Source of the DNA: Candidatus Stahliibacteriota bacterium CG08_land_8_20_14_0_20_40_26
GTDB taxonomy: Bacteria > Hydrothermota > UBA3073
Assembly: GCA_002774315.1 (NCBI GenBank)
Contig: PEYP01000086.1
Span: 1-7,503 of the forward strand
Direction of reading: 5' to 3'
Length of the DNA: 7,503 bases
Positions 1-5,232 of the stretch are shown one piece after another. How positions within the stretch are numbered: position 1 is the first letter of the stretch; the number at the start of each line of letters is the position of its first letter. The notes beneath the pieces were generated by a model that ran no database searches, was not told the DNA's origin, and saw nothing but the letters and a program-made list of their open reading frames with translations. Position numbers and translations under genes: made by a program.

Positions 1-2
1 GG

Positions 3-41
3 ATTACGAGTTTTGTGAAAGGCACCAACATAAACCAATAG
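3..41 (+). CDS. Possible C-terminal end of an upstream gene (partial)
   Basis: The frame starting at base 3 reads ITSFVKGTNINQ and stops at TAG (39-41), 11 bases before the purE start. This spacing fits the last codons of an upstream operon gene, but 12 residues are too few to recognise a family. The stop lies inside the purE Shine-Dalgarno region (AGGAGGTGA, 40-48), as expected for a tightly packed operon. The purE frame itself is also open to the left edge, so an alternative is that nothing ends here. Confidence 0.25.
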   Translation: MTSFVKGTNINQ

Positions 42-52
42 GAGGTGAAAGC

Positions 53-529
53 ATGGGTAAAGTGGTGATAATTATGGGTTCAAAAAGCGATGTGGAACAT
101 TGTAAGAAGGTCTCAAAAACTCTGGAGAGATTTGGAGTAGAATGCGTATTAAGGATTGCCTCTGCTCACGAGGTCCCATTTAAAGTATTAGAGATCATCA
201 AAGGGTGCGAGAAAGAAGAGGTTGTGTTTATTACAGTAGCGGGAAGAAGCAATGCTTTAAGTGGTTTTGTAGATGCCAATACCATAAAGCCTGTCATTGC
301 TTGTCCCCCTTATAGCGATAAATTTGCGGGTGCAGATATCTTCTCAAGTCTCAGGATGCCATCTGGAGTTTGCCCTATGGTAGTATTGGAACCAGAGCAG
401 GTTGCACTTGCCGCAGTAAAAATCCTTACTCTCTCTGATGAGAAATTGCAAGAAAAGATAAGAGAGTATCAGGAGGAAAAGAGAAAAGAAATAGAAAGGA
501 ATGATAAGGAGACGATACAAGATGGGTAG
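53..529 (+). CDS. purE: Class II PurE, AIR carboxylase (CO2-dependent)
   Basis: Predicted cytosolic phosphoribosylaminoimidazole carboxylase, making CAIR from AIR and CO2 in de novo purine synthesis. The 158 residues carry the PurE fold signatures: MGSKSD at 8-13 (phosphate/nucleotide-binding loop), SAH at 37-39, AGRSNALSG at 63-71 and SSLRMPSG at 98-105. AGRSN plus ACPP (83-86) and SLRMPSG are typical of class II enzymes (the animal PAICS carboxylase domain, Treponema PurE). Class I mutases have AGGAAHLPG instead. Class II enzymes do not need PurK or N5-CAIR (family knowledge). Position 40 is Glu, whereas the class II proteins I recall have Lys (SAHK). The start is fixed by a strong AGGAGGTGA site at 40-48. 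The stop overlaps by 8 nt the ATG of a purC remnant, and the intact purC lies 1 kb downstream, so CAIR production and use are linked. The lysine/glutamate-rich C-terminal tail (about 135-158) is probably helical. Confidence 0.93.
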   Translation: MGKVVIIMGSKSDVEHCKKVSKTLERFGVECVLRIASAHEVPFKVLEIIKGCEKEEVVFITVAGRSNALSGFVDANTIKPVIACPPYSDKFAGADIFSSLRMPSGVCPMVVLEPEQVALAAVKILTLSDEKLQEKIREYQEEKRKEIERNDKETIQDG

Positions 530-596
530 TGTGAAAGATTTAGTAGTTATGAAAAAGCTCGAAGATAGAAAGACTGGATTGGGACGCTTCATTTAG
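522..596 (+). pseudogene. Remnant of a purC 5' end (24 codons, then TAG)
   Basis: An ATG at 522 overlaps the purE stop (shared bases ATGGGTAG, 522-529) and opens a 24-codon frame ending in TAG at 594-596. Its product begins MGSVKDLVV and matches the first 24 residues of the intact PurC (from 1528) at 19 of 24 positions. The DNA matches at 56 of 72 bases. Seven of the twelve differing codons are silent third-position changes, so both copies evolved as coding DNA after they separated. A Shine-Dalgarno AAGGAG (506-511) precedes the ATG by 10 nt. Beyond the stop, a faint match to the RYSVFD motif region may continue to about 622 with small indels (607-618 would read R-Y-R-V), but this is weak. 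The best reading is the stump of the original, translationally coupled purC gene. A translated short peptide is possible but unproven. Confidence 0.8.
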
Positions 597-649
597 GGCC
601 TGTTTGAGATATAGAGTTTGATGCTTGAAATTTTTACATAGGGGGTAAG

Positions 650-1246
650 ATGATACCCTGGAAGAGAAAACTTTATAGGATAGGCGTGGGAATCATATTC
701 CCGCTTATTTATTACTTTTCACCCGATAAGATCGTCGTGCTCTCGTTTCTCTTCTATTTACTTGGTATCATGACAACAGTGGAGATACTTCGTCGTGTAG
801 CACCAGGGGCATGGCAAGTGATGGTAGCACACTCAAAGGGAATACTGAAGGCAGAACCAGGAAGGGTTGTTGGAACTACAAACTTTCTTATCGCTGCATT
901 AATTGTGATCATATTCCTGCCAAAAAGCATAGCAATAACAGCAATATTATTTCTCGTATTTGGTGATGCCGTATCCACACTGATAGGTATGAAATTTGGA
1001 AAGATTAAACTTATGGGTGGTAAGAAGAGTCTCAAGGGCAGCCTATCTTTCTTCCTTGTCTGTATGGGCATAGGGTTTGGATTGATGCAGCTACCCCGTA
1101 TCGAGTTAACTTTCTGGCTCATTCTATTTGGAGCACTTGCGGCAACCATTACAGAGCTACTTTCTATATCACTGGATGATAATCTCACCGTAGCCCCTAT
1201 AACCGGTATAGTTATGGAAATCGTGAGAAGGGTAGCCATAATTTAG
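650..1246 (+). CDS. CTP-dependent diacylglycerol/polyprenol kinase-like membrane protein
   Basis: A 198-residue, very hydrophobic protein with about six predicted membrane segments (for example 10-24, 28-45, 77-91, 93-112, 132-147, 153-172). The signature FGDAVSTLIG (104-113), followed by a glycine/lysine stretch and KKSLKGS (125-131), is typical of the DGK1/SEC59/VTE5 family and the related phosphatidate cytidylyltransferases (CdsA fold). There the acidic residue of GDA and the KS-x-G-S motif contribute to CTP use. An upstream G-T-T-N-F motif (75-79) also fits. Expected role: CTP-dependent phosphorylation of a lipid alcohol (diacylglycerol, polyprenol or phytol-like), or less likely CDP-lipid synthesis; the substrate cannot be read from sequence. 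The start has a purine-rich TAGGGGGT site at 639-646. The gene sits between purE/purC-remnant and intact purC and has no obvious functional link to purine synthesis, which suggests it arrived with a rearrangement. Confidence 0.8.
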   Translation: MIPWKRKLYRIGVGIIFPLIYYFSPDKIVVLSFLFYLLGIMTTVEILRRVAPGAWQVMVAHSKGILKAEPGRVVGTTNFLIAALIVIIFLPKSIAITAILFLVFGDAVSTLIGMKFGKIKLMGGKKSLKGSLSFFLVCMGIGFGLMQLPRIELTFWLILFGALAATITELLSISLDDNLTVAPITGIVMEIVRRVAII

Positions 1247-1291
1247 TATGTGCAAAAGGTAGTGTCAAATAGAATATGAAAGGATGTGACA

Positions 1292-1486
1292 AACCACACC
1301 TGCCTACCCTGCCTACCGGCAGGCAGGCGTCAGGCAGGGAGGTCACAGAGACAAAAAAAACAATGTAAAATGCAAAATTAGCAGTTAGCAATTTAAAAAT
1401 GATTTTTCGCAAATTGATAGTTTTGCATTGATAATTTTGAATTGATTCCTTTGTGCTCTCCCTGCCTGCGGTAGGCAGGTGTGGTT
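1292..1486. repeat. 195-bp element with 17-bp perfect terminal inverted repeats
   Basis: Bases 1292-1308 (AACCACACCTGCCTACC) are the exact reverse complement of 1470-1486. Further inside, CAGGCAGGGAG (1331-1341) pairs with CTCCCTGCCTG (1458-1468). The left end also holds a tandem CTGCCTACC (1300-1308 and 1309-1317) and a 7-bp hairpin, CCTGCCT (1308-1314) with AGGCAGG (1321-1327). The core (about 1351-1450) is very AT-rich and itself loosely inverted-repetitive. It encodes no credible protein. GC-rich CCTGCC/GGCAGG ends around an AT-rich core suggest a small non-autonomous, MITE- or REP-like element, or two inverted copies of a dispersed palindrome. I see no clear target-site duplication. It fills most of the gap between the lipid-kinase gene and purC. 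A transcript through it could fold into a long stem, but no T-run follows, so it is not an obvious intrinsic terminator. Confidence 0.75.
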
Positions 1487-1527
1487 AAATTTTTGACAAT
1501 ACTAAAAATTTAAAAGGGAGGTGAAGA

Positions 1528-2550
1528 ATGGGTAGTGTAAAAGATTTGGTAGTTGTAAAAAAACCTGAAGATGGAAAGACTGGGATAGGGCGTTTTGTCT
1601 TTTCTGATCGTTATTCTGTTTTTGACTGGGGGGAGATGCCAGACCATATAATTGATAAAGGCAAAGCAATTTGTATTGCAACTGCTTACTTCTTCGCGAA
1701 ACTTGAGAAATTAGGAATAAGGACGCATTATCTTGGGGTAGTAGAGGATGGAAAAGTCAAAAGAATAGATGAATTAAAAGAACCCACAGATACGATGGAA
1801 TTCAAACTACTTAGAGTGATAAAGCCAAAAATTCAAGCAAATACTTATGATTATTCTGTCTATCAAGAAGAGAAAGTAAAATTCCTCATACCTTTGGAAA
1901 TAATATACCGAAATTCATTACCTGAGGGCTCTTCTGTATTCAGAAGGTTAAATGCGGGCAGTTTGAAATTGGAAGACATAGGGTTGAAAGAGACGCCTGT
2001 GCCAGGACAGGTTCTGGATCAACCAATCATTGATGTATTTACAAAACTTGAAGCGAGTGATAGATACATAAACTGGGAAGAAGCAAGAAGAATCTGTAAT
2101 TTAAGCGAAAATGAAATAGAAGAGATGAAAAGGATAACACTACTTATAAACGACCTTATCACCAAGGAAGTGAGTAAGATTGGACTTTTCAATGAAGATG
2201 GGAAAGTAGAATTGGGATTTGATGGAGATAGAAACCTCATGCTTGTTGATGCTCTTGGAACATTGGATGAGTGCAGATTTACTTATGAGGGGCTTCCTGT
2301 GAGTAAAGAGATAGCAAGGATATCCTATCGCGGGACAATCTGGCATAAAGACGTTGAAGATGCAAAAAGAAAAGATGAGGTTGACTGGAAGAGCTTGGTA
2401 AAAACCTTACCACCTCCTTTACCAACGGAATTAGCAAATTCTATTTCATTGATTTATAAAGCCTATACAAATGAGCTAACGGGAAGAAAATGGTTCGATG
2501 TTCCATCTTTAAGGGAAGTATTAAAAGCGATTAAAGGATTTCTGGAATGA
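1528..2550 (+). CDS. purC: SAICAR synthetase, long archaeal-like form
   Basis: Predicted cytosolic phosphoribosylaminoimidazole-succinocarboxamide synthase, joining CAIR and aspartate with ATP in de novo purine synthesis. At 340 residues it is longer than the ~240-residue common bacterial form and resembles the long form I associate with archaea. Visible motifs are an N-terminal GSVKDL (2-7), GRFVFSDRYSVFDWGEMPD at 21-39 (nucleotide-binding beta-strands and the conserved SxRxSxxD-like segment), SSVFRRLNAGS near 135-145, and VDALGTLDECRF at 240-251, equivalent to the family's D-x-x-x-x-DE-x-R active-site segment. No internal stop or frameshift is seen. The start has a good GGGAGGTGA site at 1515-1523. 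Upstream lies the inverted-repeat element rather than purE, although a remnant of an older purC start still overlaps purE. The stop TGA overlaps the ATG of the next, chimeric ORF (ATGA, 2547-2550). Confidence 0.92.
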   Translation: MGSVKDLVVVKKPEDGKTGIGRFVFSDRYSVFDWGEMPDHIIDKGKAICIATAYFFAKLEKLGIRTHYLGVVEDGKVKRIDELKEPTDTMEFKLLRVIKPKIQANTYDYSVYQEEKVKFLIPLEIIYRNSLPEGSSVFRRLNAGSLKLEDIGLKETPVPGQVLDQPIIDVFTKLEASDRYINWEEARRICNLSENEIEEMKRITLLINDLITKEVSKIGLFNEDGKVELGFDGDRNLMLVDALGTLDECRFTYEGLPVSKEIARISYRGTIWHKDVEDAKRKDEVDWKSLVKTLPPPLPTELANSISLIYKAYTNELTGRKWFDVPSLREVLKAIKGFLE

Positions 2551-2915
2551 TGGCAGAAATTGTTAAAATTAACAAAGAATCTATAGAAAGAGCAGCATTT
2601 GTGATTATTTTAGTTCAGCGATTGGGACCCTCCACCGGTACCGCTACCTGTGGTGCTCAGGGCGACCTTTTGCTGCTTAATGATCTCATTTCGGGTGGCT
2701 ATCCCATTCCAACCTTTTGCATTTCCAAAATAAACGATTGCTGGGAAATCCCTGCTGCCACCCTCTCAGTTGCTGTTAAATTGCGCACCCCTGTCATACT
2801 GCTTACTTCCAAAGAGAAGGTTATGACCTTGCGTAGTAAAGAATTGAGTAAATGGAAAGAGGGAAACTATTTATTGATGAAAGTCTTAAAATACCGCAAA
2901 CCAGGGCAAAAATAA
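2547..2915 (+). pseudogene. Chimeric fragment: 2-oxoacid:ferredoxin oxidoreductase alpha subunit (internal piece)
   Basis: The 122-codon frame contains an internal segment of a KorA/PorA-type thiamine-diphosphate-binding alpha subunit. VQRLGPSTGTAT (23-34), then AQGD (37-40), GGYPIP (50-55), a DCWEIPAATLSVAVKLRTP stretch (64-82) and VILLTSKE (83-90) follow the family pattern VQR-GPSTG...QGD...G..P...DC...A..LA...TPV..LTDKE. Full alpha subunits are about 350-400 residues (or longer as gamma-alpha fusions), so both ends are missing. The first ~17 residues (MMAEIVKINKESIERAA) do not fit this family and may be the start of another gene; they resemble the beginning of Sua5/TsaC proteins (low confidence). 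The homology appears to end near residue 102, where gamma-subunit similarity takes over in another frame. The segment is C/T-rich compared with the purine-rich purC before it. It overlaps the purC stop by 4 nt, so it may still be translated. Confidence 0.62.
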
Positions 2916-3097
2916 TTCGGCATAATTTTCGTAGACATGCTGGACCCAGAAACGCCGCTCTCTACGCCCTCTTTTTCTTCTTAAAAATTAATCCAATAAT
3001 TCCTGTTGAATCTTTGGTTCATACGATTAAAAGAAGCAAAATTGCCAACAAGGTCAACTTGAATATTTTACTAAATTCAAAGAAGGAGCAAAGATGA
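2852..3097 (+). pseudogene. C-terminal fragment resembling a 2-oxoacid oxidoreductase gamma subunit
   Basis: From about 2855 this frame reads GKLFIDESLK, then GPRNAALYALFFFLK, IIPVESLVHTIKR and a closing NLNILLNSK. This follows the end of KorC/PorC gamma subunits: a G-x-hydrophobic-I-D-S-x-L strand, an N-x-x-x-L-G/A-A-L helix, a V/I-P-x-E-S-L turn, and N-x-x-A-hydrophobic before the C terminus. The N-terminal half of a gamma subunit (about 180 residues) is absent, and so is any beta subunit. Kor operons often run alpha-beta-gamma. The layout therefore looks like an internal deletion that joined alpha to gamma out of frame at about 2850. The stop overlaps the ATG of the next small frame (ATGA, 3094-3097), a junction probably inherited from the intact operon. 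Confidence in the family is moderate because the match is short. Confidence 0.45.
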
Positions 3098-3323
3098 AGA
3101 AATTTATTAATGTATTCTCTGCAATCTGCATTATGGGTTAACGGCGGCAATCGGAGCAATCCTTTTTAGTTTGGGATATTTATTGGCTTCATTTTCTGTT
3201 GGTGGTAGGCTTTTTGATGTTATGCAGACCTATTCCAGTGCGATCGTTCTCTCTACAGTGATTTGCGCTGGCGGCGCGGCAGTTTATGCTTTTTCAATGC
3301 AAAGAAGTAGTGAATTCCTCTGA
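3094..3323 (+). pseudogene. Frameshifted small membrane-protein gene
   Basis: After a good AAGGAG site (3083-3088), ATG at 3094 opens MKKFINVFSAICIMG and then hits TAA at 3139-3141. In the frame one base back, from 3138, 61 codons are open to TGA at 3321-3323. They encode two hydrophobic stretches (LTAAIGAILFSLGYLLASFS and SAIVLSTVICAGGAAVYAF) separated by a short polar loop. Joining the frames gives a coherent ~76-residue protein with a basic N terminus and two or three membrane segments, so one base seems to have been lost near 3135-3138. There is no good start codon in the second frame alone. No slippery heptamer is present at the junction, so programmed frameshifting is unlikely. The family is not recognised. 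It overlaps the gamma-subunit fragment by 4 nt. Confidence 0.5.
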
Positions 3324-3437
3324 TAAAGAATGCAAGTCGGTGTCGATTCTGTGTAACCACATCAAATTTAGGCAGTTATAAAAACTTTGGGGTGGATACC
3401 ATGTGAGGTGTTCAGCCAAGATATTCATATTTTTTTG

Positions 3438-3466
3438 TTGACAAATCGGGTTTTTTATGTTAAAAT
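3438..3466 (+). promoter_or_regulatory. Sigma70-type promoter with extended -10
   Basis: TTGACA at 3438-3443 is followed, after a 17-nt spacer, by TAAAAT at 3461-3466. TG at 3458-3459, one base upstream of the -10 box, gives the extended -10 form. A T-run precedes the -35 box. Transcription should start near 3473, leaving a leader of about 35 nt with an AAGGAG ribosome-binding site before the ATG at 3509. This is the likely promoter for the four genes between 3509 and 5822. The segment from 3324 to 3437 upstream holds no feature I can support. Confidence 0.75.
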
Positions 3467-3508
3467 AACTAAAACCCACAACCAATCACAAAACAAAAAG
3501 GAGAAGAT

Positions 3509-3661
3509 ATGTGGCAGTGCTGGGTGATGTTTTATATAGGATTATGGATTCTTGCTTCAGGAATTATGTACGGTGGAAGCATAAAATTCTCAAACATTGT
3601 GTTCGGAGGATTAATCGTAATCCTCTCCCTATGGGCAGGCATAAAAGCAAGGAAAAGATAG
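3509..3661 (+). CDS. Small two-helix membrane protein, SPW-repeat-like (50 aa)
   Basis: The 50-residue product starts MWQCWVMFYIGLWILASG. It has two predicted membrane helices (about 5-20 and 27-45), a short glycine-rich turn (YGGS, 21-24), and a basic tail, KARKR. The pattern W...GLW...S...G then N.V.GG..V..SLWAG resembles the SPW-repeat family of small membrane proteins, although the S-P-W signature itself is incomplete (Ala-Ser-Gly in its place), so the assignment is tentative. The start is well supported: AAGGAG at 3499-3504 is 4 nt before the ATG, and a strong promoter lies just upstream. The stop TAG (3659-3661) directly abuts the ATG of the protease gene at 3662, which indicates co-translation. 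The function is unknown. Confidence 0.7.
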   Translation: MWQCWVMFYIGLWILASGIMYGGSIKFSNIVFGGLIVILSLWAGIKARKR

Positions 3662-4276
3662 ATGCAAAAACTAACGCAAATACTGATTCAACTGGCCATT
3701 CTTTTCTTCTCTATTATCGTGCATGAGGTTTCACACGGATATGCAGCACTCAGAAGCGGTGACCCCACGGCAAAATACTCTGGAAGATTAACCCTGAATC
3801 CACTTCGCCATATAGACCCATTTGGAACAGTAGTGCTTCCGATCCTTCTCATCCTTATGAGATCGCCATTCCTTATAGGCTGGGCAAAACCTGTGCCTAT
3901 CAATCCGTATTACCTCCGTAACCCCAAGAAAGATATGGCGAAGATAGGTGCAGCAGGACCACTCTCAAATCTCGGACTTGCCATAATATTTGCAATTATT
4001 TGTAGAATAACGGGGATCGGGTTTATTTCATTTTTTCTCTTGTATGCGGTCTTTATAAATCTTCTTCTTTTTCTGTTTAATCTCATTCCTGTTCCTCCTC
4101 TGGATGGCTCAAGAATAGTTGCCGGGTTTCTTACACATGATGCGTATGAAAAATATATGAGAATAGAACCCTATGGCTTTATTATAGTCTTTGCGCTTCT
4201 ATTCCTGCTATTTAATAGTGTGCTCATTCCGGCAGTTCGTCTTATGTGCAGGTTGCTTACAGGAGTTGTAATATAA
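3662..4276 (+). CDS. M50 family site-2-type membrane protease
   Basis: A 204-residue integral membrane metalloprotease. The zinc-binding HEVSH motif (21-25) lies at the end of the first membrane helix, and the second zinc ligand is Asp148 in NLIPVPPLDGSR (140-151). Both are hallmarks of site-2 proteases. The short form without a PDZ domain and the sequence HEVSHGYAALRSGDPTA match the YwhC-like subgroup rather than RseP/SpoIVFB. Four or five hydrophobic segments are visible (about 7-21, 58-69, 99-115, 118-140 and 169-190). The family cleaves membrane-embedded substrates, but the physiological substrate of this subgroup is generally unknown. Translation probably couples to the 50-residue protein upstream (zero spacing); AAGG at 3649-3652 is the likely ribosome site. 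The lipoprotein gene starts 2 nt after the stop. Confidence 0.93.
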   Translation: MQKLTQILIQLAILFFSIIVHEVSHGYAALRSGDPTAKYSGRLTLNPLRHIDPFGTVVLPILLILMRSPFLIGWAKPVPINPYYLRNPKKDMAKIGAAGPLSNLGLAIIFAIICRITGIGFISFFLLYAVFINLLLFLFNLIPVPPLDGSRIVAGFLTHDAYEKYMRIEPYGFIIVFALLFLLFNSVLIPAVRLMCRLLTGVVI

Positions 4277-4278
4277 TA

Positions 4279-5232
4279 ATGAAGGCAAAAAAAATTTGTC
4301 TATTTCTGTTTCTATCTCTTTCCCTATCAAATTGTGCAAAGAAAGGTCCTCCCACCTCTCCTGATAAAACCCCGCCATCTTTGTCAGCTGTGGAGGTAGT
4401 CGACCGCAATCACATAGAGGTAATCTTTAACGAGGACATTCAAACACAACCCGCCGAAAGCCTCTCAAATATCATAACGGATGGACTTCATATTCTTGCC
4501 TCTGTGGCAATGGGAAAGAAAATCTTTCTCACCACCGCTGATATGGACACGGTGGAGTATAAAATTAGATTATTAAATATCAGAGACCTTTCAGGAAACG
4601 GAAAAGACGAATATAAAACCAGATTTAGAGGGACACTAAAGGAGGATACAATACCACCCGCTATTGCGAGATCTCCATCCACGACTGTCAGAAATACGCC
4701 GTCGGATACGAATTTCATAGTGCAATTTACAGAACAGATCGATAATTTCTGCACCTACATCATGCCTGAGGCAAAGATGGACCACAATTGCAATAAAGCA
4801 AAAACCGAGATCAAATTTAAAATCTCTGCAATAGACACACTAACTGTCTATCATCTTTACGGAGTATTCTGGGACAAGGCAGGAAATTCCAAAAAGCTTG
4901 AAATCATCTTTACGAGGGAGAAAAATCTTCCACTTATATGGTTAAAAGGAATGATAGAGGACTCAACTGTCCTGCTTATGACCCAAAATGGAAGCCTTTC
5001 TCAGTTTACCGTATCCGACAGTATGGGCAATTTTATCATTCAGAATCTCTATCCCGGTGATTATACCTTGTTTGGAAAAGGTAAAAATATGTATTTCTCC
5101 TCAAATATATTTACACTATCCTTTTCAAAAGAGGAAATAAAATTGTATCCTATAGACGAAGAAAAGATGAACAGCAGAATGCTACAGACCTTAAACTCTC
5201 TTTACAAGATTTACATTGGAGATATTAAATGA
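4279..5232 (+). CDS. Lipoprotein with Ig-like (Big_5-type) and carboxypeptidase-regulatory-like domains
   Basis: The 317-residue product has a lysine-containing N terminus, a hydrophobic core (6-16) and a lipobox ending at Cys19 (LSNC), so it should be lipid-anchored and face the periplasm or cell surface. Asn at -1 is a less usual lipobox residue. A first Ig-like domain runs from DKTPP (29-33) to LSGNG (104-108), with the IEVIFNEDI strand (46-54) typical of Big_5/SbsA domains. A second similar unit begins at DTIPP (123-127) and ends after a WDKAGN motif near 200. A third module, about 221-295, has the pattern KG.IEDS...V.DSMGNFIIQNLYPGDYTL of carboxypeptidase regulatory-like domains. The start at 4279 is chosen over an upstream in-frame ATG at 4246 because it gives a clean signal peptide and follows AGGAG at 4261-4265. 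No catalytic domain is seen. It probably binds or scaffolds, and might be a partner of its neighbours (inference). Confidence 0.82.
   Translation: MKAKKICLFLFLSLSLSNCAKKGPPTSPDKTPPSLSAVEVVDRNHIEVIFNEDIQTQPAESLSNIITDGLHILASVAMGKKIFLTTADMDTVEYKIRLLNIRDLSGNGKDEYKTRFRGTLKEDTIPPAIARSPSTTVRNTPSDTNFIVQFTEQIDNFCTYIMPEAKMDHNCNKAKTEIKFKISAIDTLTVYHLYGVFWDKAGNSKKLEIIFTREKNLPLIWLKGMIEDSTVLLMTQNGSLSQFTVSDSMGNFIIQNLYPGDYTLFGKGKNMYFSSNIFTLSFSKEEIKLYPIDEEKMNSRMLQTLNSLYKIYIGDIK

Noticed and set aside
754..1239. Long open frame on the minus strand opposite the lipid-kinase gene
   Set aside because: It is the antisense shadow of a strongly supported + strand gene, gives a Ser/Ile/Pro-rich protein with no recognisable motif, and has no supporting start context.
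1300..1345. CCTGCC/GGCAGG hairpin as an intrinsic terminator after the lipid-kinase gene
   Set aside because: The stem is GC-rich, but it is followed on the + strand by an A-run rather than a T-run, and its inverted partner at 1458-1486 shows it belongs to a repeat element.
1493..1498. TTGACA upstream of purC as a -35 box
   Set aside because: No TATAAT-like hexamer lies 15-19 nt downstream; that position is the purC Shine-Dalgarno sequence. It may be coincidence in AT-rich DNA.
3133..3141. Programmed -1 frameshift in the small membrane-protein gene
   Set aside because: The ATGGGTTAA junction is not a canonical slippery heptamer, and no strong downstream hairpin is evident; a lost base is simpler.
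3385..3437. Possible terminator (TTTGG...CCAAG followed by a T-run) before the 3438 promoter
   Set aside because: The stem is short and bulged and the T-run begins more than ten bases after it; the T-run is better explained as AT-rich promoter upstream DNA.
3511..3726. A 71-codon + strand frame across the small-protein/protease junction
   Set aside because: Its starting GTG lies within the ATGTGG start of the 50-residue protein; it is less well placed for the ribosome site and overlaps the conserved protease N terminus in another frame. The 50-residue membrane protein is the better reading.
4246..4278. Upstream in-frame ATG at 4246 as the lipoprotein start
   Set aside because: It would overlap the protease gene and spoil the signal peptide; ATG at 4279 gives a normal lipoprotein signal and follows AGGAG.
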